Origin: Pseudomonadota bacterium
Lineage (GTDB): Bacteria; Pseudomonadota; Gammaproteobacteria; Xanthomonadales; Xanthomonadaceae
NCBI GenBank assembly: GCA_023391775.1
Contig: JAEWAG010000137.1
Span: 1-9,675 of the forward strand
Direction: 5' to 3'
DNA length: 9,675 nucleotides
Shown piece after piece: positions 8,594 through 9,675 of this stretch. The notes beneath the pieces were generated by a model that was not told where the DNA came from, searched no databases, and saw only the letters and a program-made list of their open reading frames with translations. The stretch's first letter is position 1. Every line of letters starts with the position of its first letter. Position numbers and translations under genes: made by a program.

Positions 8594-9675
8594 TTACCCG
8601 GCGTGCGCCTGCCCCGCCAGCACGCGCAGCCGGTCCCCAAGCCGGACCAGGTTGGCCTCGGTCCCATCCAGGCGCTCGCGGCGCACGGCGGGCAGCAGTT
8701 CGCGTGCCCGCTGCTCCAGCTGCCGCACGCCGCGCTGGCGCCGCTCTCCGGCCTCCGCCAGGCGCGCCTGCAGCTGCATCCTTTCCTTGGCCTGCGGCAG
8801 GCCATACCCGCCCAGGCCTTCGAGCCAGCTGGCGGGCCGCCCGAACGCGTCGCCGGCTTGCAGGAACTGGCGCAGCTCCGCCACCAGGTCCGCGTCGCCG
8901 GCACGCCGCAGCCAGCGACGCTTGAGCTGGTCGCGCGCCAGCGCCTGCTCGCGGCGCAGGGCCGCCGTTTCCAGTACCAGCAGCGCAGCGGCACTACGCA
9001 GTCCTGCACGGCCGATCGCCTCGGCACGCACAGCCGGAGGCGACTCCATCCAGGCGCTGGCATCCGCCGGCGCAAGCTGCAGCTCCTCGCGGGCCACCGC
9101 GTAAAGCGCCGCGTAGTGCGCACCGGCGGACTCGAAGCGGAAGCCCAGCCGCAGCTGCTGGTCGGCGTCGGCCGGGATCGCGGCCAGGTCCAGCAGCCCC
9201 TGCCCTTCCAGCCTGCGGCGCAACCCGTGCGGGGTGATGGAACGCAGCGGCAGCGCGGCCAGCCGCGGTAGCGCATCGTGCAGCAGTTTCCAGGTTTCCA
9301 CCGCGCAGTTGTTGTCGATGAAGCGGTAGCGGCCGTCGTAGCTCCAGTGCAGCTGCGCCGCGCGCCGGGCCAGGGCCGTGCGCTCGTCCGCATCCAGGGC
9401 CAGCGGCAGTGAGCGCAGGTCGCGCAACTCGACCCGGGTGTATTCGTCCACCACCTGTTCCAGCGGAAGCACGTACAGGCGCGAGGGATAACCGCCCGCC
9501 AGGCCGCGCCAGCTGGAGATCTGCAGGTCGTCGACGAAGGCCCGGAAGGACAGCACCAGATGGTGCTGCAGGTCCAGGCGGCAATCCGGGCCGGGCGTAC
9601 GGCCGGGCGCGCACACCACCAGGCGCAGCATGGCGTGGCCCCAGCGGCTGGCCATGCCCTCGCCGTCACCGGCCA
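8594..9675 (-). CDS. DUF4105 (Lnb N-terminal-like) protein, N-terminus outside window
   Basis: The visible 359 residues are open to the right edge, and the reading frame continues upstream of the first Met (9653-9655), so the true start is not seen. Numbered from that Met, the hallmarks of DUF4105 are SRWGHAMLRL (3-12, His7), the SSWRGLAGGYPSRLYVLPL segment (47-65) and YRFIDNNCAVETWKLL (110-125, Cys117). His and Cys in these positions suggest a Cys-His hydrolase or acyltransferase-like active site; the same domain occurs in Lnb, a lipoprotein N-acyltransferase of Bacteroides. Family members are usually exported or membrane-associated, but no signal peptide can be judged here. The C-terminal part (about 205-345) is helical, rich in Ala, Leu, Arg and Glu, and possibly coiled-coil. 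It converges on efpL with a 63-bp gap. The biochemical role in this lineage is unknown to me. Confidence 0.85.
   Translation of the reverse strand, partial: AGDGEGMASRWGHAMLRLVVCAPGRTPGPDCRLDLQHHLVLSFRAFVDDLQISSWRGLAGGYPSRLYVLPLEQVVDEYTRVELRDLRSLPLALDADERTALARRAAQLHWSYDGRYRFIDNNCAVETWKLLHDALPRLAALPLRSITPHGLRRRLEGQGLLDLAAIPADADQQLRLGFRFESAGAHYAALYAVAREELQLAPADASAWMESPPAVRAEAIGRAGLRSAAALLVLETAALRREQALARDQLKRRWLRRAGDADLVAELRQFLQAGDAFGRPASWLEGLGGYGLPQAKERMQLQARLAEAGERRQRGVRQLEQRARELLPAVRRERLDGTEANLVRLGDRLRVLAGQAHAG

Noticed and set aside
8302..9669. Minus-strand frame of 455 codons overlapping the DUF4105 gene and the end of efpL
   Set aside because: It is out of frame with the DUF4105 motifs, very rich in Trp, Cys and Arg, and antisense to efpL.

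Overview
The window is very GC-rich, with strong G/C third-position bias, and carries a set of housekeeping genes. The gene content points to a gammaproteobacterium of the Xanthomonadaceae/Lysobacteraceae type (Stenotrophomonas, Xanthomonas, Pseudoxanthomonas or a relative). Reasons are a methionine synthase split over two adjacent genes behind an ArsR/methyltransferase fusion regulator, an EF-P-like protein of the YeiP/EfpL type, and intergenic heptamer repeats. The genus is inferred from family resemblance; no search was run.

Layout, left to right. (1) 1-673, minus: N-terminal part of penicillin-binding protein 1C (pbpC), running off the left edge. (2) 674-1006: no convincing gene; its right end holds a strong intrinsic terminator for the next gene. 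(3) 1007-2155, minus: short/branched-chain-type acyl-CoA dehydrogenase, GTG start. (4) 2156-2278: divergent control region with a plausible sahR promoter and palindromic operator candidates at the predicted transcription start. (5) 2279-6994, plus: a compact operon of a SahR-like regulator, the homocysteine/zinc half of MetH (365 aa), and the folate/cobalamin/reactivation half (894 aa). Gaps are 7 nt and a 4-nt ATGA overlap. (6) 7069-7839, plus: short-chain dehydrogenase resembling HSD17B10, probably with its own promoter. (7) 7840-7963: two clusters of in-phase heptamers in opposite orientation that can fold into a long hairpin ending close to the next start codon. (8) 7964-8530, plus: efpL. 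(9) 8594-9675, minus: DUF4105 (Lnb N-terminal-like) protein, N-terminus beyond the right edge.

How it works together. The central unit is a methionine-cycle operon. The regulator has a DNA-binding domain fused to a SAM-methyltransferase fold, fitting a sensor of S-adenosylhomocysteine that controls the two MetH parts next to it. The acyl-CoA dehydrogenase and the HSD10-like dehydrogenase flank this operon and could catalyse steps of short- or branched-chain acyl-CoA oxidation, but nothing shows that they are co-regulated. The remaining genes (cell wall, translation, envelope) are independent.

I found no mobile element, CRISPR array, tRNA, rRNA or defence system, and no clear undescribed multi-gene system. 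The points most worth a second look are the heptamer-repeat structure before efpL, a His/Cys-rich insertion in the zinc half of MetH, the operator arrangement before sahR, and a degenerate NAG motif in the dehydrogenase.
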